Shown: in pieces, positions 17,467-24,374 of the stretch
How positions within the stretch are numbered: position 1 is the stretch's first letter
Layout: every line of letters begins with the position of its first letter
Position numbers and translations under genes: made by a program
The notes under the pieces: generated by a model
Database searches by the model: none
What the model saw: only the letters and a program-made list of their open reading frames with translations
Told to the model about the DNA's origin: nothing
Source: CAYNRA01 sp046293395
GTDB taxonomy: Bacteria; Bacteroidota; Bacteroidia; Cytophagales; Spirosomataceae
Direction: 5' to 3'
DNA length: 64,000 bases
Assembly: GCA_046293395.1 (NCBI GenBank)
Contig: JBKBOU010000001.1
Location: 496,001 to 560,000, forward strand

Positions 17467-19056
17467 TCATTTTTTTGCTTTTTCCCATAGACAATTCCTC
17501 AAAGATTTCCAAGATATTCTAGCCTCAGATAAGTATTTATCCGCCAATGCTTGTCTATACCAAAAAGTTCCGATGTACATTGGTCCATAAAATAAAGATT
17601 CCTTTTTAGTCATATCGATTAAAAAGGAATTCCTATTTGGATCAGCCATTCGATATACAATTGATCTCGATTTATCATTCATCTCGCTACTGTAAGGAAC
17701 TGAAACATCACCAACTATGTACGAATTAGGAGATAGAACTCCCACAAACGCTTTTAACTGTCCGTAAATTATTCCGTTACTGGTAGCCTTTGAAATACAA
17801 GGAGATACCCAAAATTCTCTACCAATGCTCTTGCCTAAGGTACGAGTCTGGTTTTTTGATTTTGTATATTTATATTCCATTTCAGCCTCAATGGTTACTA
17901 CACTCAATTTTGCATTAGCCGACAGTGAAGCCCCTAAACTCCACGATTTCCCTTTCGTTACGGTAGAATCCTGAGCCAATTGGAAGTCAAGGTATCCAGA
18001 CTTTATTATTTTTGTGTTAAATCGTATCAGATCTGTTTTCTTAAACAAATTATTCGGTTTTTTCACTACGCCAATTTTTTGTTGAGTCCAATATTTTTTG
18101 ACCCACCCACTTGTACCATTTTGATCACCACAGTTAATTCTCCTTACATCGTAGTAGTTCCAACCACATTGATAATTTGTCACCTTTGGACCACCACATA
18201 ATTTTTTTGTTCTCTGAGTAAATCCCCAATTCCACATATCAGAGGAAGGATTATGTATATGAACGCCAGATCCGTCTGGTGCGATAATATTTCCATGTTC
18301 TCTACCCCAAGAATCATTGGACCGTAAATAGTCATCATACTGCCAAGGTTGCTCATAGTTAGTCCAATTAATAGAACCATTACAAAATGGCATTGAGTTT
18401 TGAGATGCACTTGATCTCATTTTATTTTCTTGACGTTCCGATAAATAAGTAGTATCGTTAGATATTGAAATTGGCACAGAAGTATTGAAAAGCGGTCCGA
18501 GAAGACCATCTACAGATATTTCATTTTTATTAGCTCCAAACGAATAAATTCCAAAAAGATTATCGTATCCTGGTTCTGTACCAGAATCAGTAAAATAAGC
18601 AATCATTTCAGAACCAGGTTCAAAAATGGGGAAATTTTCCTTACAAAATTTCTCAATACTTTTTGGAGTCCCATCAATCAGGATACGTGTGTGCAAACGT
18701 TCCAATGCTTCATTAAAAATTGTAGATTCTGAAATCTTCGAACAATCCTCAGAAGTATTTATATAAAGTACATCTGTATCGTTCGGAAGACTTTGATTAA
18801 AATTCCTTATGTGTTCTATTTGTAGAATTTTTATTTTTTTCAGAACTGTTGCATTAGGACCATTAAGTGGTGTAAGGGCTACCAATCTTGCATTTGAGTC
18901 CGACAATGGATTTACGGAAGTTAGATCTTTTGATAACCCTCTGCCGTCAATTGGTATTGGGTTTGTTAAATCTTCAGAACAGCCCATTATAAAAAGTAAT
19001 ATGCCAAGCATACAGACTTTAATTTGAGAGAGTATCAAAAATAAATGTTTCATCAT
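17467..19056 (-). CDS. Predicted surface lipoprotein with aerolysin/leukocidin-like strand pattern, unknown family
   Basis: 529 aa. The lipobox LFIMGC puts the lipidated Cys at residue 26. It is followed at once by SEDL, an acidic run like the surface lipoprotein export signal of Bacteroidota, so surface exposure is predicted. Residues 60-200 are a mixed alpha/beta N-terminal domain. Residues 225-310 are Trp/Cys-rich with HGNIIAPDGSGVHIHNP. Residues 345-415 are alternating strands (KSWSLGASLSANAKLSV, then IEAEMEYKYTKSKNQTRT) reminiscent of the insertion region of beta-pore-forming toxins. No homologous family is recognised with confidence. It is the first structural gene of the lectin operon, downstream of a long regulatory leader. 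Confidence 0.55.
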   Translation of the reverse strand: MMKHLFLILSQIKVCMLGILLFIMGCSEDLTNPIPIDGRGLSKDLTSVNPLSDSNARLVALTPLNGPNATVLKKIKILQIEHIRNFNQSLPNDTDVLYINTSEDCSKISESTIFNEALERLHTRILIDGTPKSIEKFCKENFPIFEPGSEMIAYFTDSGTEPGYDNLFGIYSFGANKNEISVDGLLGPLFNTSVPISISNDTTYLSERQENKMRSSASQNSMPFCNGSINWTNYEQPWQYDDYLRSNDSWGREHGNIIAPDGSGVHIHNPSSDMWNWGFTQRTKKLCGGPKVTNYQCGWNYYDVRRINCGDQNGTSGWVKKYWTQQKIGVVKKPNNLFKKTDLIRFNTKIIKSGYLDFQLAQDSTVTKGKSWSLGASLSANAKLSVVTIEAEMEYKYTKSKNQTRTLGKSIGREFWVSPCISKATSNGIIYGQLKAFVGVLSPNSYIVGDVSVPYSSEMNDKSRSIVYRMADPNRNSFLIDMTKKESLFYGPMYIGTFWYRQALADKYLSEARISWKSLRNCLWEKAKK

Positions 19057-19183
19057 AATTATAAAATTTAAGTTTTAGGAAATACACGGTCATACCTATA
19101 CTTTTAATAGTAGAAGTCAAATGGGTCAAACAGAATTTTAATTCTTGCTTCACACGAAAGCTAGAAGATAATTCTATTCACAA

Positions 19184-19211
19184 TAAAAAGAAGAAAAAGA
19201 TCCTAAAGGAT
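19184..19211 (-). terminator. Attenuator-like hairpin between leader ORF and operon
   Basis: The palindrome ATCCTAAAGGAT (19200-19211) is followed, on the minus strand, by a T-rich tract (19184-19199). It begins 8 bp past the stop of the 38-codon leader ORF and about 130 bp before the lipoprotein gene. The stem is short, so function is uncertain. Confidence 0.35.
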
Positions 19212-19219
19212 GAGGCGTT

Positions 19220-19336
19220 TCAAGCATCCCATCTGATGGGGAAATCGGAAGGTTCTTGACATACCCAATAGTTAGGCACAAACATTTTGTTTGGCACACC
19301 TTTGGTGTGAGTTGTGGAAGGAAAGATTTTTTTCAT
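19220..19336 (-). CDS. Candidate 38-codon leader peptide / small ORF upstream of the lectin operon
   Basis: The ORF begins ATG at 19336 with codons for MKKIFPSTTHTKG, continues VPNKMFVPNYWVCQ and ends FPIRWDA before TGA at 19220. The start is typical (MKK), but there is no hydrophobic core, so it is not a signal peptide. The DNA also holds small hairpins (CACACC/GGTGTG at 19295-19309; CCCAT/ATGGG near 19228-19240). It lies between the palindromic operators and the 529-aa lipoprotein gene, on the same strand. It could be a translated regulatory leader, a free small protein, or a chance ORF in a structured repeat element. Homologue conservation would decide. Confidence 0.35.
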   Translation of the reverse strand: MKKIFPSTTHTKGVPNKMFVPNYWVCQEPSDFPIRWDA

Positions 19337-19400
19337 AATGTAACGTTTAGATATGTTCTGGAAACAAAAAGCACTTTATACAATTCAATTTATACGGGAC

Positions 19401-19418
19401 ATGTAAATCGTTTTACAT
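19401..19418. promoter_or_regulatory. LacI/GalR-type operator-like palindrome (second site)
   Basis: ATGTAAA and TTTACAT flank a 4-bp centre (TCGT). The half-sites match those of the larger palindrome at 19532-19567. It lies downstream of the candidate -7 element, where a bound repressor would block elongation. Confidence 0.5.
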
Positions 19419-19473
19419 AAAACAAGCAAATATGACTTTGTCAATATTGTTTATAACTTTTTATTGCACAAGA

Positions 19474-19481
19474 CAAATGTA
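19474..19481 (-). promoter_or_regulatory. Candidate -7 element for the lectin operon leader
   Basis: On the minus strand it reads TACATTTG (TAnnTTTG). It lies between the two operator-like palindromes and about 140 bp before the leader ORF. No clear -33 partner is seen. Confidence 0.35.
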
Positions 19482-19531
19482 AGAGAAATAAATCCAGAAT
19501 AAAAAAATAATTCTTCGGTTTTTTCCATTCC

Positions 19532-19567
19532 ACCCATGTAAACGTTTACGTAAACGTTTACATGGGT
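19532..19567. promoter_or_regulatory. Perfect 36-bp palindrome made of two tandem 12-bp operators
   Basis: The palindrome has no spacer. It contains GTAAACGTTTAC twice, back to back (19538-19549 and 19550-19561), each itself palindromic, framed by ACCCAT and ATGGGT. TGTAAACGTTTAC-type sites are typical of LacI/GalR/CcpA-family regulators, so two dimers or one tetramer could bind. It sits just upstream of a candidate promoter for the lectin operon. Confidence 0.6.
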
Positions 19568-19704
19568 AATTTTACCTATTATAACTCCTATATTTTTTCA
19601 TAACTAATTCAACATCTATTTTCTACACTGTTGTCAACACAGTTGAATTATAGCAATTTCCAGTAAATTTTAACTTTTTTCATCTATTGTAACATTTCCA
19701 AACC

Positions 19705-20670
19705 TCACCTCCTCTGCGCCAATTTTCCAGCCATTTGACTAATGAACACCAGTTGCAGCGCATGATACATCATCAACGGAAGTAAAATAATTCCCAGCTG
19801 TGGGGAAGCCGCAAATAGTATTTTCGAAAAAACCGTCCCGTGTACCAAGGATTTCTTTGACCCACAAAAGACAACTACGATGGATTCCTCCAACGAAAAC
19901 CGTAGTTTTCTTGCCAAAAAAGTAAGTAATCCATACACCAAAAAGAAAAAGAGAAAGACGATTACGCATAAAATACTCATTACTTGCCAAGAAACGGAAG
20001 AAAAAATCCCTAATAGAAAACTGGCGGCAAAACTTTTATAGACAATCAGTAAAATAGTGGCTTTGTCCATTAACGCTAATTTTTTTGCTTGCTTTCGTGC
20101 CCAAGTTCCGCCCCAAGGGTTTAAAAATAAGCCCAAAATAACGGGCAAAAGTACCTCAAAAAATAAATTCATATAAATGGTCGTCATTTCTGACTTCATT
20201 CCTACCGTACTTGCAAACGGCGACATCCAAGCTGGCGTAACCAACATCCCGATAAATCCAGAAATACTTGCATTAAAAATTGCTGCGGGTACATTTCCTC
20301 TAGCCATGGAAACCATCACGACCGAAGACGAGACAGTTGAGGGCAATACCGCCAAAAAGAAGAATCCTAACCAAATAACTTCTTGGTTTGCTGCATAAAA
20401 AAAGGGTTGGACTCCCAATGCAAGCAACGGAAAAAGCAAAAAAGTGGCCAATTGAACCACCAAATGCACGCGCCAATTAGAAATTCCAGCCCAAACTTCC
20501 TGTTTGTTTAATTTCAATCCATAAAAAAAGAAAATAAAAAAAATCCCCACTTTCGCGATGCCATCGAGGTAAGCAATCGTCGCCTCTCCCGCCCCATCCG
20601 GGAAAAAATAAGCCAAAAGGACGACCACAAACAGCAGCTGAATAAAGGAATCTATCTTTTTACTAAACAT
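19705..20670 (-). CDS. Bile acid:sodium symporter family (SBF-like, SLC10A7 type) transporter
   Basis: 321 aa from the ATG at 20670; the longer frame to 20727 would overlap the promoter. It has about 9-10 hydrophobic membrane segments. Motifs are the N-terminal KVGIFFIFFFYGLKL, then LPSTVSSSVVMVSMARGN (crossover region, about 105-122) and FCGSKKSLVHGTVFSKILF near the C-terminus, typical of the SBF-like/YfeH/SLC10A7 branch. The substrate is unknown; names such as bile acid transporter come only from the family. It has its own promoter with well-spaced elements and is transcribed toward the lectin operon, from which it is separated by an inverted repeat. Confidence 0.83.
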   Translation of the reverse strand: MFSKKIDSFIQLLFVVVLLAYFFPDGAGEATIAYLDGIAKVGIFFIFFFYGLKLNKQEVWAGISNWRVHLVVQLATFLLFPLLALGVQPFFYAANQEVIWLGFFFLAVLPSTVSSSVVMVSMARGNVPAAIFNASISGFIGMLVTPAWMSPFASTVGMKSEMTTIYMNLFFEVLLPVILGLFLNPWGGTWARKQAKKLALMDKATILLIVYKSFAASFLLGIFSSVSWQVMSILCVIVFLFFFLVYGLLTFLARKLRFSLEESIVVVFCGSKKSLVHGTVFSKILFAASPQLGIILLPLMMYHALQLVFISQMAGKLAQRR

Positions 20671-20696
20671 CGTTTTTTCTTTATGTATAAACTTTC

Positions 20697-20728
20697 CAAA
20701 AGTAAGGGATGACGGACAATTAGACAAA
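20697..20728 (-). promoter_or_regulatory. Bacteroidota-type promoter for the SBF-like symporter
   Basis: On the minus strand TTTG (20728-20725) and TACTTTTG (20704-20697) are separated by 20 bp, fitting the -33/-7 consensus. The start codon at 20670 follows about 26 bp downstream. Confidence 0.5.
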
Positions 20729-20794
20729 TACCTTCGATTTTAAAACCAATCTTGATTTTTTAGAGTATATGCATAGAAATAAAAATAAAAATCA

Positions 20795-21289
20795 ATGAAA
20801 TATACACTCATCGCCTTTGTTTTGCTCCTGTTCGGTTGCAACAGCCAGGCACAAAAGAAAAATACAACGACCACCAAAGCGACGCCCGATTGCGGAATTG
20901 TCAAACTCACCAAATCAGAAGCTGAATGGAAAAAACAGCTAACTTCTGAGCAGTTTTACGTCACTCGAAAGGCAGGAACGGAGCGCGCCTTCACAGGAAT
21001 TTATTGGGACAATCACGAAAAAGGCGAATACCGATGTATTGGCTGTGGTTTGTCTTTGTTTACATCCAAAACAAAATTTGAGTCGGGAACCGGTTGGCCT
21101 AGTTTTTACCAACCCATCAACGACTGTCATGTTGTGGTTGAAAAAGATTATTCATTGGGAATGGTGCGTGAGGAGGTCAAATGTGCGCGTTGCGATGCAC
21201 ACCTCGGCCATGTCTTTGAAGACGGTCCCAAACCGACGGGATTACGCTATTGCTTGAACTCCGCGAGCTTGCAATTCGTCAAAAATTAA
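20795..21289 (+). CDS. msrB: Lipoprotein methionine-R-sulfoxide reductase
   Basis: 164 aa. Reduces methionine-R-sulfoxide in oxidised proteins. An N-terminal lipobox (LLLFGCNS, Cys 15) predicts membrane anchoring in the periplasm. The MsrB domain (about 32-162) has both zinc CxxC pairs (CIGC and CARC), GTGWPSF and the catalytic Cys in LRYCLNSASL. All key residues are present and the length is normal for a single-domain MsrB with a signal. It is divergent from the SBF-like gene and followed by a repeat/terminator region. Confidence 0.93.
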   Translation: MKYTLIAFVLLLFGCNSQAQKKNTTTTKATPDCGIVKLTKSEAEWKKQLTSEQFYVTRKAGTERAFTGIYWDNHEKGEYRCIGCGLSLFTSKTKFESGTGWPSFYQPINDCHVVVEKDYSLGMVREEVKCARCDAHLGHVFEDGPKPTGLRYCLNSASLQFVKN

Positions 21290-21312
21290 TTTTGTACAAA
21301 TCCAAACGGATT

Positions 21313-21338
21313 CTACCCGTATTTTGCCGTGATGGGGC
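21313..21338 (+). repeat. 26-bp direct repeat, copy 1
   Basis: It begins CTACCCGTATTTTGCC and ends TGATGGGGC. It matches copy 2 at 25 of 26 positions (one G/C difference at 21329) and lies 45 bp away, start to start, in the msrB 3' region. Confidence 0.7.
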
Positions 21339-21357
21339 GTGATACAATAAAAATTCT

Positions 21358-21401
21358 CTACCCGTATTTTGCCCTGATGGGGCTTTTTGCGGGTATTTTT
21401 T
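21358..21401 (+). terminator. Second 26-bp repeat copy with nested hairpin, probable msrB terminator
   Basis: Copy 2 of the repeat (21358-21383) forms a GCCC/GGGC stem followed by TTTTT. The outer TACCCG (21359-21364) can also pair with CGGGTA (21390-21395), followed by a run of six T. Either form would serve as an intrinsic terminator. Confidence 0.55.
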
Positions 21402-21468
21402 GGGTAGAAAATTTCGTGCGATGAACCTCAAAATTGTTTATACTTTTTCAATTCAGAAAATAGCTGCT

Positions 21469-21476
21469 TAGATTTG
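21469..21476 (+). promoter_or_regulatory. Candidate -7 element for the M42 peptidase
   Basis: TAGATTTG matches TAnnTTTG, 19 bp before the ATG at 21496. Confidence 0.4.
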
Positions 21477-21495
21477 CAAAAACGAACAACATTTC

Positions 21496-22566
21496 ATGGA
21501 AAAAAACATCGAATTTTTATACAAATACTTGAATAATGCCTCTCCGACGGGCTTTGAAGCGTCTGGACAAAAAATTTGGTTGGATTATCTCGCCCCTTAT
21601 TTGGACGAGGTCATCACGGATGTATATGGAACTGCCGTGGGTGTAATAAATCCAGGGCAACCCTATAAGGTCGTTATTGAGGCACATTCGGATGAAATTT
21701 CGTGGTTTGTTCATTACATCAGCGAGAGCGGCTATATTTATGTTTGCCGTAACGGTGGTTCTGACCATCAAATTGCGCCGTCGATGCGCGTCAACTTGCA
21801 TACTCGTAAAAACGGCGTGGTCAAAGGGATTTTTGGCTGGCCTGCCATTCATGTCCGCGAAGCTGGGAAAGAAGAAACACCGTCGCTGAAAAATATTTTT
21901 ATCGACGTGGGCGCCTCCTCAAAGGCGGAAGTAGAAGAAATGGGGATTCACGTCGGAACGGTCGTTACGTTTGAAGCGGATTTGATGGAGCTCAACAACA
22001 AATTTTATGTAGGACGTGCGCTAGATAACCGAATGGGCGGGTACATCATTGCAGAAGTTGCCCGAAAAATCAAAGAAAATAACATACAATTACCTTATAC
22101 ACTGTACATTGTAAATTCGGTACAAGAAGAAATCGGGTTGCGTGGAGCGGAGATGATTTCCAGAAGATTGAAGCCTGATGTGGCCGTTTGTTGCGATGTG
22201 ACGCACGATACGCAGTCGCCGATGTACAACAAAATCAAGGATGGCGATATTTCGTGTGGAAAAGGGCCTGTCTTGACATTCGGGCCAGCTGTGCAGAATA
22301 ATTTATTGAACTTTTTACGGGATGTAGCCGAGGAAGCAAAAATTGGCGTGCAGCTTTCGGCGGTGAGTCGTTCTACGGGCACAGACACCGATGCGTTTGC
22401 GTATTCTGGGGAAGGCGTTGCTTCAGCGTTGATTTCGCTGCCTCAAAAGTATATGCACACAACGGTTGAAACCTGCCATAAAGAAGATATTCAGGCGTGT
22501 ATAGACTTGTATTATGCGTTTTTAGTAAAACTCGAAGCAGGACAAAGTTTCAGTTATTTTCAATAA
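21496..22566 (+). CDS. M42-family metallo-aminopeptidase / endoglucanase-like
   Basis: 356 aa, no signal peptide, so cytoplasmic. The di-metal ligands of the M42 fold are all visible: His in EAHSDEISW (about 64), Asp in GRALDNRMGG (about 178), the catalytic and metal Glu pair in VQEEIGLRGA (about 212), Asp in CCDVTHDTQ (about 236) and His in KYMHTTVE (about 322). These enzymes trim short peptides as large tetrahedral complexes; older names such as endoglucanase are historical. It has its own promoter motif and is followed directly by the tmRNA gene. Confidence 0.9.
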   Translation: MEKNIEFLYKYLNNASPTGFEASGQKIWLDYLAPYLDEVITDVYGTAVGVINPGQPYKVVIEAHSDEISWFVHYISESGYIYVCRNGGSDHQIAPSMRVNLHTRKNGVVKGIFGWPAIHVREAGKEETPSLKNIFIDVGASSKAEVEEMGIHVGTVVTFEADLMELNNKFYVGRALDNRMGGYIIAEVARKIKENNIQLPYTLYIVNSVQEEIGLRGAEMISRRLKPDVAVCCDVTHDTQSPMYNKIKDGDISCGKGPVLTFGPAVQNNLLNFLRDVAEEAKIGVQLSAVSRSTGTDTDAFAYSGEGVASALISLPQKYMHTTVETCHKEDIQACIDLYYAFLVKLEAGQSFSYFQ

Positions 22567-22623
22567 AATACAGAAAGATTGAACTTTTTGCTGAGATAGT
22601 CGTGTTACATTTTTTACACGATT

Positions 22624-22997
22624 GGGGATGACCGGTTTTGACGGCGTGAAGCAGTCGCGAGTATAAGCATGTATGGAGTTGGTGGAAGGTCTCCATTTAA
22701 AAAATCTACCGAACAATAACTGGCAATACTTCGTATGCCATGGCAGCCTAATTTCGGAGTAAATTAAGCTAACGCCACATCCCTCCACTGCTAACCTCTG
22801 TCGCGGTGGGTTCAGGGGTGTCGAAACACAGAGGCGCTACGCAACGGGCTTCTTACTGCGTGGTAGTATTTGAGAAGATACGGAATAAACAAGGTACGTT
22901 GGACGGCTTTTTATTCCCGACAAATAAGACCAACTAAACATGTAGAAGGCTCGACGGAGGCCATGTTCGGACCAGGGTTCGACTCCCTGCATCTCCA
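22624..22997 (+). ncRNA. ssrA: Transfer-messenger RNA
   Basis: The 5' end GGGGATGACCGGTTTTGACG and the 3' TΨC-arm-like CAGGGTTCGACTCCCTG followed by CATCTCC form the tRNA-like acceptor; GGGGATG pairs with CATCTCC, leaving A at 22997 as discriminator. CCA is not encoded (the DNA continues CGG), so it must be added after transcription. The tag frame begins at GGC 22722 and encodes GNTSYAMAA before TAA (22749-22751). That tag ends like other Bacteroidota tags and marks stalled products for proteolysis. A strong terminator follows. Confidence 0.95.
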
Positions 22998-23011
22998 CGG
23001 TATCTTTCGTG

Positions 23012-23048
23012 AAAAAGCCTCCAAACTGAATAGTTTGGAGGCTTTTTT
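23012..23048 (+). terminator. ssrA intrinsic terminator
   Basis: A 16-bp perfect stem (AAAAAGCCTCCAAACT with its complement) has a GAAT loop and ends in T6. It can also serve the convergent gene ending at 23066. Confidence 0.9.
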
Positions 23049-23065
23049 CATAAATAAATCCCCTA

Positions 23066-23962
23066 TTATTTAGAGGCAAGCGTATTCGTGATTGTATATT
23101 TTTTATTTACTTTTCTATTCATAGTCTGTCCCATTACATGCATCACGGAAGTTCCTTTTACATATAATTCAATCTCAGAAATAAATCCAGTTGTCTTAGA
23201 AACCCAACAAAATCCATCGTAGTGCAAGTCATTTCCGCCTGAAGTGGCCGTAATATTTTGTCCAGCTACGGGAACAATCGTTTCATTTTTCACTCCGCTC
23301 AGTGACACAAATTCTGTTTGTGTACCACTGATAAGCAATTTGATTCGATCAGCAGATTCTTCATTCACCATAAATGTATTCGTATAAACAGTTTTATCTC
23401 GCACCACTTCTTCCTTCCAGGATTTTTCTTTGAAGCGAGAAGGGTCTAAAAAAATACCTGAAAAAAGTACGACCCGATGTAACTGGGGTACAGATGTGTT
23501 GGATAAGTCATATACCGTTAACTTAGGATTTTTCAGTGAAAGGGTATCCCATTTGCTTGTTAAAGAAAGCTGAATGGGCTGGTCTATGTATTGTAAATAA
23601 TGATCAGTTGCTTGTTTATTGCGTTCGTCACTCGGAAAAGAATTATCCGTATCAACATCTAAGGTTTGTCCTACTCTTTTAATCAATCGTTTCATGCGCA
23701 TATCAACAAACCAACCCTGATTTTCAGGACGAAGGGTAAATACACGCCAAGTACTCATCATGGACTTTCCGTTATTTCTAACTATCTCAACTTTTACTTT
23801 GCCAATGTCTTTTCCTTCTTCTATTGTTGGTGTCTCTACCGCTTGATTTGAACCTGACTCTTCAACAATTTTACTTTGTATAGTGTGGCGTTCAGTCAAT
23901 GGCAAGTTTTGAGCAAAAGAAGAGTAACTCAAGCATGTAACTAAAATCAATGTTTTTTTCAT
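23066..23962 (-). CDS. Secreted protein, DUF6263-like
   Basis: 298 aa from the ATG at 23962, which starts a normal signal peptide (MKKTLILVTCLSYSSFAQ); the longer frame to 24031 adds non-signal sequence and overlaps the divergent gene's leader. The mature part is all-beta in pattern, and ends with YDGFCWVSKTTGFISEIELYVKG and repeated short strands, as in periplasmic DUF6263-type proteins. Two Cys only. Function unknown. It is divergent from a small secreted protein and a TonB-receptor-like barrel, 99 bp away. Confidence 0.6.
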   Translation of the reverse strand: MKKTLILVTCLSYSSFAQNLPLTERHTIQSKIVEESGSNQAVETPTIEEGKDIGKVKVEIVRNNGKSMMSTWRVFTLRPENQGWFVDMRMKRLIKRVGQTLDVDTDNSFPSDERNKQATDHYLQYIDQPIQLSLTSKWDTLSLKNPKLTVYDLSNTSVPQLHRVVLFSGIFLDPSRFKEKSWKEEVVRDKTVYTNTFMVNEESADRIKLLISGTQTEFVSLSGVKNETIVPVAGQNITATSGGNDLHYDGFCWVSKTTGFISEIELYVKGTSVMHVMGQTMNRKVNKKYTITNTLASK

Positions 23963-24061
23963 GTTTCTATTTTTTTTCTTGCAAATGAAAATAAAATAAA
24001 TTAAGTTTACAAGCCAGCTTTGAAAAATCAATCATTTTTAAAACTAAAACTTTTTATTATC

Positions 24062-24340
24062 ATGAAAAAATTACTTACACTATTAGCTTTCTTTTTTGGA
24101 TTCACTTTTACCTCACTTGCGTCCCAAGTTGAAACAAATTCAATCCCTTCTAGTAAACAAAATACCGTTATTACACAAGTAGAAACTCACAATGATGAAA
24201 ACCAGTCTTTCGTTTATTGTGGCGGAGGTTACATTTATAATAACTCCGGAGACATAATTGGAGACTGGTTCTATTGTGACGCGCCCAATGGAAATGGAAC
24301 TGCTGTATTCAGAATTACATTCTATTTAGCAGAACAATAA
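24062..24340 (+). CDS. Small secreted protein (92 aa), first gene of a barrel-receptor pair
   Basis: The ATG at 24062 opens a clean signal peptide (MKKLLTLLAFFFGFTFTSLA); a reading from 24020 would put 14 unrelated residues before it. The mature peptide is only about 70 aa. It has a Ser/Thr/Gln-rich N-terminal half and a C-terminal half FVYCGGGYIYNNSGD...WFYCDAPNG with two Cys that could form a disulphide. No family is recognised. The next gene, a large outer-membrane barrel, starts 34 bp later on the same strand, so the peptide may be its cargo, ligand or accessory; that is inference. Confidence 0.6.
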   Translation: MKKLLTLLAFFFGFTFTSLASQVETNSIPSSKQNTVITQVETHNDENQSFVYCGGGYIYNNSGDIIGDWFYCDAPNGNGTAVFRITFYLAEQ

Positions 24341-24374
24341 GAATTCAAAGCCGGCACTTTTTAATTCATCCACT

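Larger units (their letters stand above)
19057..19704. other. 648-bp regulatory intergenic region
   Basis: This holds no full-length gene. From right to left (the direction of the downstream operon) it has an inverted repeat (AATTCAAC 19606-19613 / GTTGAATT 19642-19649) that may end the symporter transcript. A perfect 36-bp palindrome (19532-19567), a TACATTTG promoter motif (19474-19481, minus) and a second related palindrome (19401-19418) follow. The 38-codon leader ORF and an attenuator-like hairpin complete it. The last 120 bp before the lipoprotein start hold nothing I recognise. Confidence 0.6.

Noticed and set aside
19057..19704. CRISPR array or insertion-sequence remnant in the long intergenic region
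   Set aside because: The repeats are palindromic operators rather than regularly spaced units, and there is no transposase fragment or flanking target duplication.
22522..23079. Open frames on both strands across the tmRNA gene
   Set aside because: They lie inside a well-defined ssrA structure and show no protein features.
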